Source: Chitinophaga sp. 180180018-3
Lineage (GTDB): Bacteria; Bacteroidota; Bacteroidia; Chitinophagales; Chitinophagaceae
Direction of reading: 5' to 3'
Length of the DNA stretch: 64,000 nucleotides
Assembly: GCF_037893185.1 (NCBI RefSeq)
Contig: NZ_CP140772.1
Coordinates: 2,852,001-2,916,000 of the forward strand
The position numbers were made by a program, and so were the translations under genes. Positions 53,521 to 62,374 of the stretch are shown here, one piece after another. The notes beneath the pieces are model-generated. The model was given only the letters and a program-made list of their open reading frames with translations, had not been told where the DNA came from and made no database searches. Numbering within the stretch: the first letter of the stretch is position 1; the number at the start of each line of letters is the position of its first letter.

Positions 53521-56073
53521 TTAGAAATGAGCATATAGTCTTGCAAACGGCTGTATCCCCGCGCTGCCATTCTGCATACCTACTATGGTGGGATTACGTA
53601 ATCCGGAGATGGCCGCATCGGTATAATCGCCGAGTACATTGAATACGTTGTTGACGCCAACGGTTACTTCTACGGCTTTTGAGATATGATAGCCGGCAGA
53701 CAGATCAGTAACCCAGATGGGGCTCAGCTTCTGGAAATAATAATCCGGTTTAGGAAAGTTCGCGTTTTGAGCGGTGGCGGTGGTTACTGAGCCGAAGTAA
53801 ACGGTACGCGCCAGGAATGTAAACCGGGAGTGATTTAGTATAGCCTGCAGCGTTATCTTCTGCTGTGGTATATTGGTGGTTACGCGGGCTTTTTCTGCTT
53901 CACTGAATATGACGTAACGGTATTTCTCCAGCCCTTTGGGCGTATTGACGGTGGTTACTTCGTTCTTCACGAAATTGCCGCCTGCGAGGATATGAAGACT
54001 CCCTTTGCGTAAAGGCACCTTGTAGCTGCCTGTAAATTCAATACCCCTGGTGCGTGTACTGAAGGCATTGTAGAAGAATTTTGTTTGCGTGGTACCCGTC
54101 TGCAGCAGCAATGCACGCACATCGGCCGGCAGGTTAGGATCGGTGGTGGAGAAGTTGCCGGTATTGCCCACGCGGTTCCGGATATCGATCTGGTAGGCAT
54201 CTATACTCAGTTCGGCGTTGTGTACGGGCTGCGAGGTAATGCCTGCAGTATAACCGGTACTCCTTTCGGGGGTAAGCGAAGGGATGCCCAGTGCCCGCGT
54301 GGCGGCGCTTTTATTCGATGCTGTTACAAGATCTACTGCGCGGCCCTGCTGAAAGGTAGTGGAGGTTTCCGTATAGTAGAACTGTGCAAGGTCCGGTGCT
54401 CTGAAGCCGGTATTGGCGGAACCGCGTATGCTCAGCCAGGGCGCAAAGGTATAGCGGGTGGCCACTTTCCCTGTGGTAACGTTGCCGAAGTCGGAGAAGT
54501 TTTCCGCCCTCACGGCTCCTGATACGAGCCATTGTGGCGTAAGGTTGATTTCTGCATCTATGTAGCCCGCAACGATAGCGCGATTGGCGCTCACTTCATT
54601 GGAAGGGCGGAAGCCGGCATGTATCTGGGATCCGGGCGAGAGACCATTCAGTGCTACCAGTCCGCCATCGGCCAGGTAGGGGATACCTGCCACCGATGTA
54701 TCTATCCGGTAAACAGGCCGCAGGTCTGCTTTAATATAAGAGGCTTCTTCTCCTGCAATGATCTGGTAGGTTTCTGTGCGGTATTGGGCGCCGAATGCGA
54801 GATTGAGGCCTTTCAGCACCTGTCCGAAATAGCGGCTCACATCAAAACTGGCAGTGTTCTGGGCAGCGTTGTACCTGCCTGCATCGAAGCTGGTAGGACT
54901 TTTAAGCCCCATGCTGGCATTCAGCGAATTGCTGATCACATTACCAAAATCATTCTTGCCGTAGACATTGGATATATCCAGCTTCCATTCGCCGGCCCTG
55001 GCTTTCAGGCCTACGGCAATGGATTTGTCGGTGATACTGTTGTCCATGGCTGGCAGGAAGCCATCAGGATACAGGGAGGTGTTGTTGCGCTCTGTCCACC
55101 CGGGCAGGCGGTACACCGCGGTGAACTGGGAATTCCGGTGACTGATACCACCGAAGGCATATACTTCCGCCTTGTCACTAACGGGAATGGCTGTATTAAA
55201 AAACAGCAGTGCATCTTTAGCTTTGTTGGAACCTCCGCCGCGCTGATCGAAAAAGTGCCGGTCAATGCCCCGGCTTTTCAGGATCGCATCGTCTGTTTCT
55301 TTGGTGTAGATGTTGTCGTATCCCCTTGTATTGGCGCCTCCGCCGTAGATGGGGCCATTGTATAGCCCTGCATCATCGCGCCCGGGCTGTAACGCGATGC
55401 CCTGGGTGGCAAATTCCACGGTGGCGTTCAGGTAGCCGCCACGGTCGCCGATTTTTACGCCGTAGTTGATATTGGAGCGGGTGGTGGCGCCATCGCCGCG
55501 GCGCCTGACACTGCCGGTGCTGCTGACGATTACGCCGGTGGCTTGTTTCTTTAAAACGATATTGATCACACCGGCGATGGCGTCGGAGCCGTATTGTGCG
55601 GCGGCTCCGTCGCGCAGAATTTCAATACGCTCAATCGCTCCGGCAGGAATGGCATTCAGGTCGTAGCCGGTGGCGCCGTTGCCCAGGCCGCCCCAGTTGA
55701 TGTTTGCACTTTTATGCCGGCGCTTACCATTCACCAGCACCAGCAGCTGATCTACCCCCAGACCTCGTAACTGGGCCAGGTTAAGCGCCGAACCGGCATC
55801 TCCGGCATTGGTGCCGTTTACCGAATGGAAAGAAGGTGAAATGTATTGCAGCAGCTGAGTGATGCTGGTTTGCGGCGCTGCTGCCTGTATGGATTTAATA
55901 TCGATAATGTCTACCGGTACGGGAGAATTCAGCCGGGTACGGTTGGTGCTGCGGGAGCCCACTATCTGTACTTCTCCGAGCAAACTGGTTGTATCGGTGA
56001 GGCGTTTGTTTTGCGCCGAGGTGCCAGTGAACAATAATAGCAGCGCAGATGCAGGCAGTATAATTTTTTTCAT
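53521..56073 (-). CDS. TonB-dependent receptor (850 aa)
   Basis: This receptor has a signal peptide (MKKIILPASALLLLFTGTSAQ), a plug (SITQLLQYISPSFHSVNGTN, LAQLRGLGVDQLLVLVNGKRRHKSANIN, IERIEILRDGAAAQYGSDAIAGVINIVLKK) and a long barrel ending in Phe (ARLYAHF). The plug style, with NGKRRHK and RDGAAAQYGSDAIAGVINI, is that of TonB receptors also found in Proteobacteria and differs from SusC. No SusD accompanies it; instead a DUF4397 lipoprotein follows and a di-heme peroxidase precedes it by 14 nt. The gene order suggests uptake of a metal, haem or metal chelate, but this is an inference from the neighbours. Confidence 0.9.
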   Translation of the reverse strand: MKKIILPASALLLLFTGTSAQNKRLTDTTSLLGEVQIVGSRSTNRTRLNSPVPVDIIDIKSIQAAAPQTSITQLLQYISPSFHSVNGTNAGDAGSALNLAQLRGLGVDQLLVLVNGKRRHKSANINWGGLGNGATGYDLNAIPAGAIERIEILRDGAAAQYGSDAIAGVINIVLKKQATGVIVSSTGSVRRRGDGATTRSNINYGVKIGDRGGYLNATVEFATQGIALQPGRDDAGLYNGPIYGGGANTRGYDNIYTKETDDAILKSRGIDRHFFDQRGGGSNKAKDALLFFNTAIPVSDKAEVYAFGGISHRNSQFTAVYRLPGWTERNNTSLYPDGFLPAMDNSITDKSIAVGLKARAGEWKLDISNVYGKNDFGNVISNSLNASMGLKSPTSFDAGRYNAAQNTASFDVSRYFGQVLKGLNLAFGAQYRTETYQIIAGEEASYIKADLRPVYRIDTSVAGIPYLADGGLVALNGLSPGSQIHAGFRPSNEVSANRAIVAGYIDAEINLTPQWLVSGAVRAENFSDFGNVTTGKVATRYTFAPWLSIRGSANTGFRAPDLAQFYYTETSTTFQQGRAVDLVTASNKSAATRALGIPSLTPERSTGYTAGITSQPVHNAELSIDAYQIDIRNRVGNTGNFSTTDPNLPADVRALLLQTGTTQTKFFYNAFSTRTRGIEFTGSYKVPLRKGSLHILAGGNFVKNEVTTVNTPKGLEKYRYVIFSEAEKARVTTNIPQQKITLQAILNHSRFTFLARTVYFGSVTTATAQNANFPKPDYYFQKLSPIWVTDLSAGYHISKAVEVTVGVNNVFNVLGDYTDAAISGLRNPTIVGMQNGSAGIQPFARLYAHF

Positions 56074-56087
56074 GCGTTGGTTGATTT

Positions 56088-57059
56088 TTATGGTTGATGA
56101 CGTGCCGCTTTGAACCGGTCGTCGGTAAGCGCTACCAGGAAGGCTTCCAGCTCGTCCATTTCTTCCTGGTTGAGATTCAGCGGCTTGCTGAGCGACAGAT
56201 CACGATGTATACCGTCGTGTACTACCTTGTTCGGATCGTTGTAATAAGCGATGACTTCTTTCAGTGTACGGAACATACCGTTATGCATATACGGAGCGGT
56301 GACGGCTACATTGCGAAGTCCCGGAACTTTGAAAAAGCCCATGTGGGCGCTGTCTTTCGTAACATCAAAACGACCGGGATCTTTCAGGGTGGTACCGTTA
56401 TACAGACCGATGTTTTTGAAACGATCAGCCGTAAAATCTTCTCCCGAATGACAATTATTACAATTGGCCTTTCCGATAAACAGCAGGCGGCCTCGTTTAG
56501 CCGGTTCCGTTAGTGCGTTGTCGTCGCCGGCAATGAACCGGTCGTACGGACTATTGGCGGTTTCCAGTGTACGTTCATACGCAGCCAGTGCCTGGCAAAG
56601 GTTCTGGCTGGTAGCAGGGGCATTGAACACCTGCTGAAATAATTGCTGGTAGCTTTCATTGTTATTCAGTCGTTGTACGGCTTCTTCAACAGTCAGCCCC
56701 ATTTCATCCGGATTGATGATGGGTTGCAGCGCCTGTTCTTCCAGCGAAGCGGCACGCCCGTCCCAGAAAAAGCTGGGGCGGCCGGAGAGGTTGGTAATGC
56801 CTGGCGTATTCCTTTTCGTATGGGCGTGGCCGATACCTCTGCTGAAAGCAACGGTATCAGCAAATCCGAACTGGGGGAGGTGGCAGGAAGCACAACTAAT
56901 ACTGCGATCTTTCGACAACAGGGTTTCAAAGAATAGTTTTTCTCCCAGTTGCGCCCGGGAGGGAGGGCCGGCTTCGGGCTTGCTGGTCCTGAATCCTGCA
57001 GCTATCATGCCTGCGCATAGCATGCCCGCGAAAATGAAAATCATTTTTCTGCACTTCAT
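56088..57059 (-). CDS. Di-heme cytochrome c peroxidase / MauG-like protein
   Basis: This 323-residue periplasmic protein has an N-terminal signal sequence and two haem sites: CASCH at 56-60 and CNNCH at 200-204. Family motifs include RNTPGITNLSGRPSFFWDGRAASLEEQALQPI, EMGLTVEEAV, AYERTLETANSPYDRF, and VTAPYMHNGMFRTLKEVIAYYNDP. Such proteins reduce hydrogen peroxide or, in the MauG/MbnH branch, oxidise a partner protein. It lies 14 nt upstream of the TonB receptor, so the two are probably co-transcribed; that association is reminiscent of metal-acquisition gene sets. Confidence 0.92.
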   Translation of the reverse strand: MKCRKMIFIFAGMLCAGMIAAGFRTSKPEAGPPSRAQLGEKLFFETLLSKDRSISCASCHLPQFGFADTVAFSRGIGHAHTKRNTPGITNLSGRPSFFWDGRAASLEEQALQPIINPDEMGLTVEEAVQRLNNNESYQQLFQQVFNAPATSQNLCQALAAYERTLETANSPYDRFIAGDDNALTEPAKRGRLLFIGKANCNNCHSGEDFTADRFKNIGLYNGTTLKDPGRFDVTKDSAHMGFFKVPGLRNVAVTAPYMHNGMFRTLKEVIAYYNDPNKVVHDGIHRDLSLSKPLNLNQEEMDELEAFLVALTDDRFKAARHQP

Positions 57060-57187
57060 GGTGGTTTAATTATGTCGGCAAAAGATGCCTGGAGACAACT
57101 GGTGGGAAATGTTGCCTGTGTATTGGTTGATCAAAAAAGTTTGTTACTGTAAGGAGATGTAAACAGGTAATGGTTATTGGCATTCCC

Positions 57188-57216
57188 CGGAGCAGGGCCA
57201 TATTGCCGCTGCTCCG
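57188..57216. other. Hairpin downstream of the YceI gene
   Basis: CGGAGCAG (57188-57195) pairs with CTGCTCCG (57209-57216). It lies in the 198-nt gap between the YceI gene stop and the peroxidase gene start. No U-run follows on the minus strand, so it is a weak terminator or a processing site. Nothing else was seen in the gap. Confidence 0.45.
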
Positions 57217-57257
57217 CAGGAACTATTCAATGGGGTAGTTGAAATAATGAATGAGTA

Positions 57258-57899
57258 CTATTTGGCGGCGGCCACCAGTTCTACATCGAGGTCGAAGTCG
57301 TCGTAGATGGCTTTATCGCCCAGGCCTTCAAAGAAGCTTTTAGAGCCATACCTGATATTATATTTGGTACGGTCTACCTTAATGGAAGCTTTGGCAGTGA
57401 GCTTATTACCGGCAACGCTAACAGTGGCGGGGAATGTAACAGGGTTGGTAATTCCCTTGATAGTAAGATTTCCCGTTACTTCGTAGTTGTTGCCGCCTTT
57501 GGGAACGATGCTGGTAGTGCTGAAAGTAGCTGCAGGGAATTTCTCTACAGAGAAGAAATCTTCGCTTTTCAAATGTCCCAGCAACTTGGCGTTGCTGCCT
57601 TCATCTTTGATATCGGTGACAGCAATGCTGCGTGTATCGAGAGAGAAGGAACCATTTTTCAGCACGTTTCCATCTAATTCCAGTTTGCCGTCTGCAATAT
57701 TGATAGTGCCCTGATGTTGCCCGGTCACTTTTTTGCCTGTCCAGTTCAGTTTGCTCGATTTCCCGTCGACCAGGAAAACAGTGGCTTTCCGGGATACAAC
57801 AGTGTTGGTTGGTTGTTTTTTGTGACCGTTAGCAGGTGTAGTGAACGACATCAGCAATACGGATCCTCCGATAAATAACAGTGATGCTAATCGTTGCAT
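57258..57899 (-). CDS. YceI-family periplasmic lipid-binding protein
   Basis: This 213-residue protein has a signal peptide (to about residue 25). The body is a complete YceI lipocalin-like barrel: SSKLNWTGKKVTGQHQGTINIADGKLEL, SFSLDTRSIAVTD, LLGHLKSEDFFSVEKFPAATFSTTSI, YEVTGNLTIKGITNPVTFPATV and VDRTKYNIRYGSKSFF. YceI proteins bind isoprenoid chains such as polyprenols in the periplasm. It lies 80 nt after the TlpA-type gene on the same strand, and that pairing may reflect redox or quinone-related roles. Length and motifs are normal. Confidence 0.95.
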   Translation of the reverse strand: MQRLASLLFIGGSVLLMSFTTPANGHKKQPTNTVVSRKATVFLVDGKSSKLNWTGKKVTGQHQGTINIADGKLELDGNVLKNGSFSLDTRSIAVTDIKDEGSNAKLLGHLKSEDFFSVEKFPAATFSTTSIVPKGGNNYEVTGNLTIKGITNPVTFPATVSVAGNKLTAKASIKVDRTKYNIRYGSKSFFEGLGDKAIYDDFDLDVELVAAAK

Positions 57900-57979
57900 A
57901 TGTGTGTGTTTAAATTTGGTGCTAATTTAAGTGTGGCCGGCGGATCGGTGTTTATCGAATTGGGAATTTAATGTTAAAA

Positions 57980-59236
57980 TTATTTTTCCGCAATCAGTTC
58001 GTCCAGGTCATGGTTCCATTTAGCTACGTATTCCTGGTAATACTGACCGGTTACTTCGCCGGTATAACCGGTATGTATCTGTCTTACTTCACCTTTGCGG
58101 TCAATCAGGATGGTGGTAGGAAAGGCCATCATACGGTTGAGCGCCGGAAGCTTCTCTGACGCCACTTTCTTATCAGCAATGCCACCAAAAAGAATATCAT
58201 ATTGTATGTTGTATTTTTCTTTTAATTTCCCCAGTGTATACTGTGCATACGCCAGGTCGTCTTTCTGTTCAAATCCAATAGCTATCGCTTCCACGCCGCG
58301 ATCCTTGTTCTTATTGAACCAGGGGGAGAGGAAAGAGGTTTGGTCTGTACAGTTAGGACACCAGGTGCCGATGATCTCTACGATCACCACTTTGCCTTTG
58401 TATTTTTCATCACTCAGGGAAATATTTTTACCATTCAGATCGGGCAGGGTGAAGTCCAGCTTTTTGTATCCTTCTTTCAGGTAGGTCAGTTTATATGGAT
58501 CCGGCAGTTCGGCATTGGGATTTTTTTCGCCGTCGAATTTGATGTTGTTGTAGATACCAAGACTTAATTCGCCGGTAAGGGATTTATCGTCGTTGATATG
58601 CCCTTTGATATAAATCGGGCTGGGTCCGGTAAAGCCGGAAAGCTCGAATTCATTGCCGTGTACGGTGCCTTCCAGTTCGCGGCTGTCGCCCACTACAGAC
58701 ATTACCACGCCGGTGAGTTTATTGCCCTGTTGTTTCAGCAGGCCTATGCGGTTGGGAGTAGGTTCCTTGCTATAGATCTTCAGATCCCATTTGCCGCTGA
58801 TATCGAAGGCCGGTGCGGCTTCTGTGCCGGGCTCCGCAAAGCGGTAACTGTGGCCGTATTCCGCGGTGAAAGGAAGGGCATTGCCGCGGAAATTGGGAAC
58901 CAGGCTCCGGTATTCCCCGGTAATTTTTCCATCAGACTCAATTTTGGCCACCAGTGCGGCGTCGTAGGTATTCATCTTTATAAATAAAGAATCATTACCC
59001 AGGCGTTGCACATGGAAATTGTCGCGGCGCGTACCGTTAATAAGCGTAAATGTGGCGTGTGCCGGATCTTTCCCCTTTAATTCAAAGTTAAACGGTACCT
59101 GCGATTCACTCAGGGTGAATACACCCCGCCAGATACCTTCCTTTACAAATGGTTTTTTGGGAGCAGCAATAGTAGCGTTGCTGAAAAGTCCTGCCACCAA
59201 CAGGCTGGTAAGAAGAAATGGCTTATGCGTTTTCAT
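57980..59236 (-). CDS. TlpA-like thioredoxin with N-terminal beta domain
   Basis: This 418-residue secreted protein has a signal peptide to about residue 25. Residues about 30-235 are a beta-rich domain of unknown type (GIWRGVFTLSESQVPFNFELKG, ISGKWDLKIYSKEPTPNRIGLLKQQGNKLTG). The C-terminal TlpA/AhpC-type thioredoxin fold (about 258-415) keeps the catalytic pair Cys293-Cys296 in GTWCPNC and the cis-Pro (AFPTTILID). It should reduce disulfides in the periplasm. It is the first gene of a minus-strand series with YceI, the di-heme peroxidase and a TonB receptor. It contrasts with the cysteine-less TlpA protein at 19408. Confidence 0.92.
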   Translation of the reverse strand: MKTHKPFLLTSLLVAGLFSNATIAAPKKPFVKEGIWRGVFTLSESQVPFNFELKGKDPAHATFTLINGTRRDNFHVQRLGNDSLFIKMNTYDAALVAKIESDGKITGEYRSLVPNFRGNALPFTAEYGHSYRFAEPGTEAAPAFDISGKWDLKIYSKEPTPNRIGLLKQQGNKLTGVVMSVVGDSRELEGTVHGNEFELSGFTGPSPIYIKGHINDDKSLTGELSLGIYNNIKFDGEKNPNAELPDPYKLTYLKEGYKKLDFTLPDLNGKNISLSDEKYKGKVVIVEIIGTWCPNCTDQTSFLSPWFNKNKDRGVEAIAIGFEQKDDLAYAQYTLGKLKEKYNIQYDILFGGIADKKVASEKLPALNRMMAFPTTILIDRKGEVRQIHTGYTGEVTGQYYQEYVAKWNHDLDELIAEK

Positions 59237-59404
59237 GGTTTATATGATTGGTTGAATAATAATGCAATACAATACTTTCCCGGTTCTGGTGGGGCGACCA
59301 GGGTATGTAACTAATAATAAATCTGGTGGTGACTGATGGAGTGGTGGCTTTTATCAGTAGTGGTGGAACAAAGATAGAAGGGGAATTTGTTATTTCCAAA
59401 TAAA

Positions 59405-59460
59405 AGTCTATAAATTTTGTAGACTATTGATTAGAATTACGAATTCGTAATTCCAATCAA
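59405..59460. repeat. Two adjacent palindromes in a divergent intergenic gap
   Basis: AGTCTA/TAGACT (59405-59410, 59420-59425) forms a 6-bp stem. Next to it, 59427-59460 is a 34-nt palindrome with a single mismatched pair, built on GAATTACGAATTCGTAATTC. The second uses the same half-site as 18572-18615. They lie just before the -7 element of the radical SAM gene, between divergent genes, so a role as terminator is not obvious here. Confidence 0.85.
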
Positions 59461-59465
59461 TGGTC

Positions 59466-59473
59466 TATTTTTG
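59466..59473 (+). promoter_or_regulatory. Promoter -7 element
   Basis: TATTTTTG matches TAnnTTTG. It covers the TTG at 59471 that could be taken as the start of the radical SAM gene, so translation must begin further downstream, at the TTG at 59516. Confidence 0.55.
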
Positions 59474-59515
59474 CGTTTTGAACCAATTCATTCACCATCA
59501 TCATTACTCATTCTT

Positions 59516-61717
59516 TTGACGAAGTCTGTTTTCTTAATAACGCCACCATTCACGCAGCTGAACACGCCGTACCCGGCTACCGCATACCTGAAAGGTTTTC
59601 TGAATACAAAGGGTATTGTTTCCTTTCAGGCCGATCTGGGGATTGAAGTAACCCTGGAGCTCTTTTCGCACCGGGGGCTGACGAAGCTGTTTGAGGATAT
59701 TGCAGCAGCACCTCCGGAAGCGGTATCGGAGAATGTGGCGCGCATGCTGGCGTTGCAGGACGACTATATTCAGACCATCGACGCTGTGATCCTGTTCCTG
59801 CAGGGAAAGAACCCCACGCTGGCGCACCTGATCTGCAAGCGCGATTACCTGCCCGAGGCTTCCCGCTTCGCTCAGCTCGACGATCTGAACTGGGCCTTCG
59901 GTTCCATGGGCATGCAGGACAAAGCCAAGCACCTGGCTACGATGTACCTGGAAGACCTGTCGGACCTGATCATGGAATGCGTGGACCCGCACTTTGGGTT
60001 TAGTCGCTATGCGGAGCGCCTGAGCCGCTCTGCCAATAGTTTTGATGAATTGTACGAAGCCTTACAGGAAGAGCATACTTATATAGATGATATATTAACA
60101 GATCTGCTGGCAGCGCACATGGAGCGACTGCAACCAGTTATGGTGGCCATTTCGGTGCCCTTTCCCGGCAACCTCTATGCCGCGCTGCGTTGCGGGCAAT
60201 GGGTGAAAGCGCATTACCCGGATGTAAAGGTGGCGATGGGGGGCGGCTTCCCCAATACAGAGCTGCGCTCCCTGGCTGATGCCCGCGTTTTCGAATTCGT
60301 GGATTTCATCACGCTCGACGACGGAGAGGCCCCGCTCGAGAACCTGCTGCTGTTCCTCGACGGAAAGAAGAGCACAGAGGAGCTGAAACGTACCTTCCTG
60401 CTGGAAAACGGGACAGTAACCTATGTGAATAATAAAGCTGTACATGATTACAGGCAATCGCAGCTGGGAACACCGGATTACGGCGATCTGCTGCTCGACA
60501 AATACATCTCTGCCATAGAAGTAGTGAATCCCATGCACAGCCTCTGGAGCGATGGGCGCTGGAACAAGCTCACGATGGCGCATGGCTGTTATTGGGGAAA
60601 ATGTACTTTCTGCGATATCTCCCTGGATTATATACGTGTATATGAGCCCATCACGGCTTCGCTGCTGTGCGACCGTATGGAAGCCATCATTGCCCAAACA
60701 GGGCAAAACGGGTTCCATTTTGTGGACGAAGCGGCGCCGCCGGCCCTGATGCGGGCACTGGCACTGGAGATTATCCGGCGTAAGCTCACCGTGAGCTGGT
60801 GGACGAATATCCGTTTCGAAAAGAGTTTCACCAGAGACCTGTGCCTGTTACTGAAGGCATCGGGCTGTATCGCCGTATCGGGCGGCCTGGAAGTGGCATC
60901 CGACCGGTTACTGGGGCTGATACAGAAGGGGATCACGGTGGCCCAGGTGGCCCGCGTGAACAGGCATTTCACGGAGGCGGGCATTATGGTACACGCATAT
61001 CTGATGTATGGATTTCCTACGCAGACGGCGCAGGAAACCATCGATTCGCTGGAAATGGTGAGGCAGATGTTCCAGGCCGGCATCCTGCAATCGGCCTTCT
61101 GGCACCAGTTTACCATGACGGCCCACAGCCCGGTAGGACTGGAGCCGGAAAAGTATCAGGTGCAGAAAGAAACAACGGCGACCGGCGCCTTTGCAAATAA
61201 CGATATTATGCATAAAGATCCTACGGGAGCCGACCATGCGTCGTTCAGCTATGGATTGAAGAAATCGTTGCTTAACTATATGCACGGCGCCTGTCTCGAT
61301 TATCCCTTATCGAAATGGTTCGAGTTTAAGGTCCCCAAAACAGGGGTGGCGCCGGATTATATCGTGATGGCTCTGTCGGAGGAGGAGCCGGAAACGCAGA
61401 AACCGACTTCCAAAGTGATATACCTGGGCAAACAGCCTTCCATGGAGATCATCACCAAATCAAAGAAAGGAAGTACGTGGGAAATGTCTTCCTTTACCTT
61501 CCAGGGTAAAAGGGAAAAAGTGAATATCAGCGTACCACCGGAACAGGGGCAATGGCTGTCGGCGATGCTGACACAGCTGTCGGTTGTCAATGCGAAGGTG
61601 CATACCCTGCAGGAAGTGAAGGAAAGCTATGAAGCCGCCGGTCTGGACGACTTTGAGCTTTTCTGGGATAATAAGCCGGTAAATACGCTGTACAAACTGG
61701 GATTATTAAGGCTGTAA
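59516..61717 (+). CDS. B12-binding-domain radical SAM protein
   Basis: I place the start at the TTG at 59516 (MTKSVFLITPPFTQLN) because the frame's upstream TTG sits inside a promoter element; this gives 733 residues. The N-terminal part holds a cobalamin-binding-like Rossmann domain (VMVAISVPFPGNLYAALRCGQWVKAHYP, VAMGGGFPNTELRSL). The radical SAM core has CYWGKCTFC at 358-366, with cysteines 358, 363 and 366 in a Cx4Cx2C spacing rather than the commoner Cx3Cx2C. It continues with GLEVASDRLLGLIQKGITVAQV and HAYLMYGFPTQT. It probably performs methylation or another radical reaction on an unknown substrate. The adjacent 181-residue gene may be a partner. Confidence 0.9.
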   Translation: MTKSVFLITPPFTQLNTPYPATAYLKGFLNTKGIVSFQADLGIEVTLELFSHRGLTKLFEDIAAAPPEAVSENVARMLALQDDYIQTIDAVILFLQGKNPTLAHLICKRDYLPEASRFAQLDDLNWAFGSMGMQDKAKHLATMYLEDLSDLIMECVDPHFGFSRYAERLSRSANSFDELYEALQEEHTYIDDILTDLLAAHMERLQPVMVAISVPFPGNLYAALRCGQWVKAHYPDVKVAMGGGFPNTELRSLADARVFEFVDFITLDDGEAPLENLLLFLDGKKSTEELKRTFLLENGTVTYVNNKAVHDYRQSQLGTPDYGDLLLDKYISAIEVVNPMHSLWSDGRWNKLTMAHGCYWGKCTFCDISLDYIRVYEPITASLLCDRMEAIIAQTGQNGFHFVDEAAPPALMRALALEIIRRKLTVSWWTNIRFEKSFTRDLCLLLKASGCIAVSGGLEVASDRLLGLIQKGITVAQVARVNRHFTEAGIMVHAYLMYGFPTQTAQETIDSLEMVRQMFQAGILQSAFWHQFTMTAHSPVGLEPEKYQVQKETTATGAFANNDIMHKDPTGADHASFSYGLKKSLLNYMHGACLDYPLSKWFEFKVPKTGVAPDYIVMALSEEEPETQKPTSKVIYLGKQPSMEIITKSKKGSTWEMSSFTFQGKREKVNISVPPEQGQWLSAMLTQLSVVNAKVHTLQEVKESYEAAGLDDFELFWDNKPVNTLYKLGLLRL

Positions 61718-61732
61718 ACATTTGATCGTATC

Positions 61733-61748
61733 CCGGGGAAAATCCCGG
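61733..61748. repeat. Small hairpin, near copy of the one at 33557
   Basis: CCGGGGAAAATCCCGG forms a 5-bp stem, one base different from 33557-33572. It lies just after the radical SAM gene. No U-tract follows. Confidence 0.5.
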
Positions 61749-61801
61749 TATTAGCCATGAGTAAAAAGTCAAATATTTGTTTAAACTAAACTGACTTAAT
61801 C

Positions 61802-62347
61802 ATGAGTGATCAAATGTCCTTAGCTGGCTATGGTTGTAATAGCCAGGGTTACCTGAATCCCAATACCCAACAACTGGACTACAACATGCCCTTTACCGGC
61901 GATCCGGGCACAACCGGGATGCCTGTGACCGTGGGCGCATTTTTCGGGATGCTGAACAATTTTTTCAAGCTGCTGGTAGACAATCCACAGTACGCTCCTG
62001 CTTTCCAGGGACGGTTCTATGTGGATTTCAGTAAAGCTTCGTTATTTCGTATCCTCAGTCAGTCGGGCTGCGAATTTGTTCGTTTCCATTTTGCGGTACC
62101 GAATGCCGATAGCAAGATTAGCCTGGTAGCGCATGGATTGACGGCCGATAAAGAGATACTTGGTTATGACCAATTATTGGCTAAGGCCACCAACAACGAC
62201 ATGACACCAGCCTTCCTGGATCCGGCCATCGAAGAACGTGGTAACGGAGATCCGATTCCGGGAGTGCTGTTAGAACTTTTCCGGTTACTCAGGGAACAAG
62301 GTTCGCCGCTGGCAACCGTTGATCTCGACGCATTACTGGGATCATAA
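61802..62347 (+). CDS. Protein of unknown function next to sensor genes
   Basis: This 181-residue protein has no signal peptide and no membrane helix. The first 45 residues are Gly/Pro/Asn/Gln-rich (SLAGYGCNSQGYLNPNTQQL), followed by a compact part (FFGMLNNFFKLLVDNPQYAPAFQG, FSKASLFRILSQSGCEFVRFHFAVPN, ISLVAHGLTADKEIL). I recognise no named family. It lies between the radical SAM gene (84-nt gap) and the 7TM gene (27-nt gap) and could belong with either. The two Cys (residues about 12 and 89) and the flexible N-terminus make a modification substrate conceivable, but its size and folded look argue against a simple precursor peptide. Confidence 0.75.
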   Translation: MSDQMSLAGYGCNSQGYLNPNTQQLDYNMPFTGDPGTTGMPVTVGAFFGMLNNFFKLLVDNPQYAPAFQGRFYVDFSKASLFRILSQSGCEFVRFHFAVPNADSKISLVAHGLTADKEILGYDQLLAKATNNDMTPAFLDPAIEERGNGDPIPGVLLELFRLLREQGSPLATVDLDALLGS

Positions 62348-62374
62348 AAAAATCACACCTAAACTGTTGTGCTG

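Noticed and set aside
54532..55365. 277-codon plus-strand frame inside the TonB receptor gene
   Set aside because: It is antisense to a TonB receptor with clear plug and barrel motifs, and its translation resembles no family.
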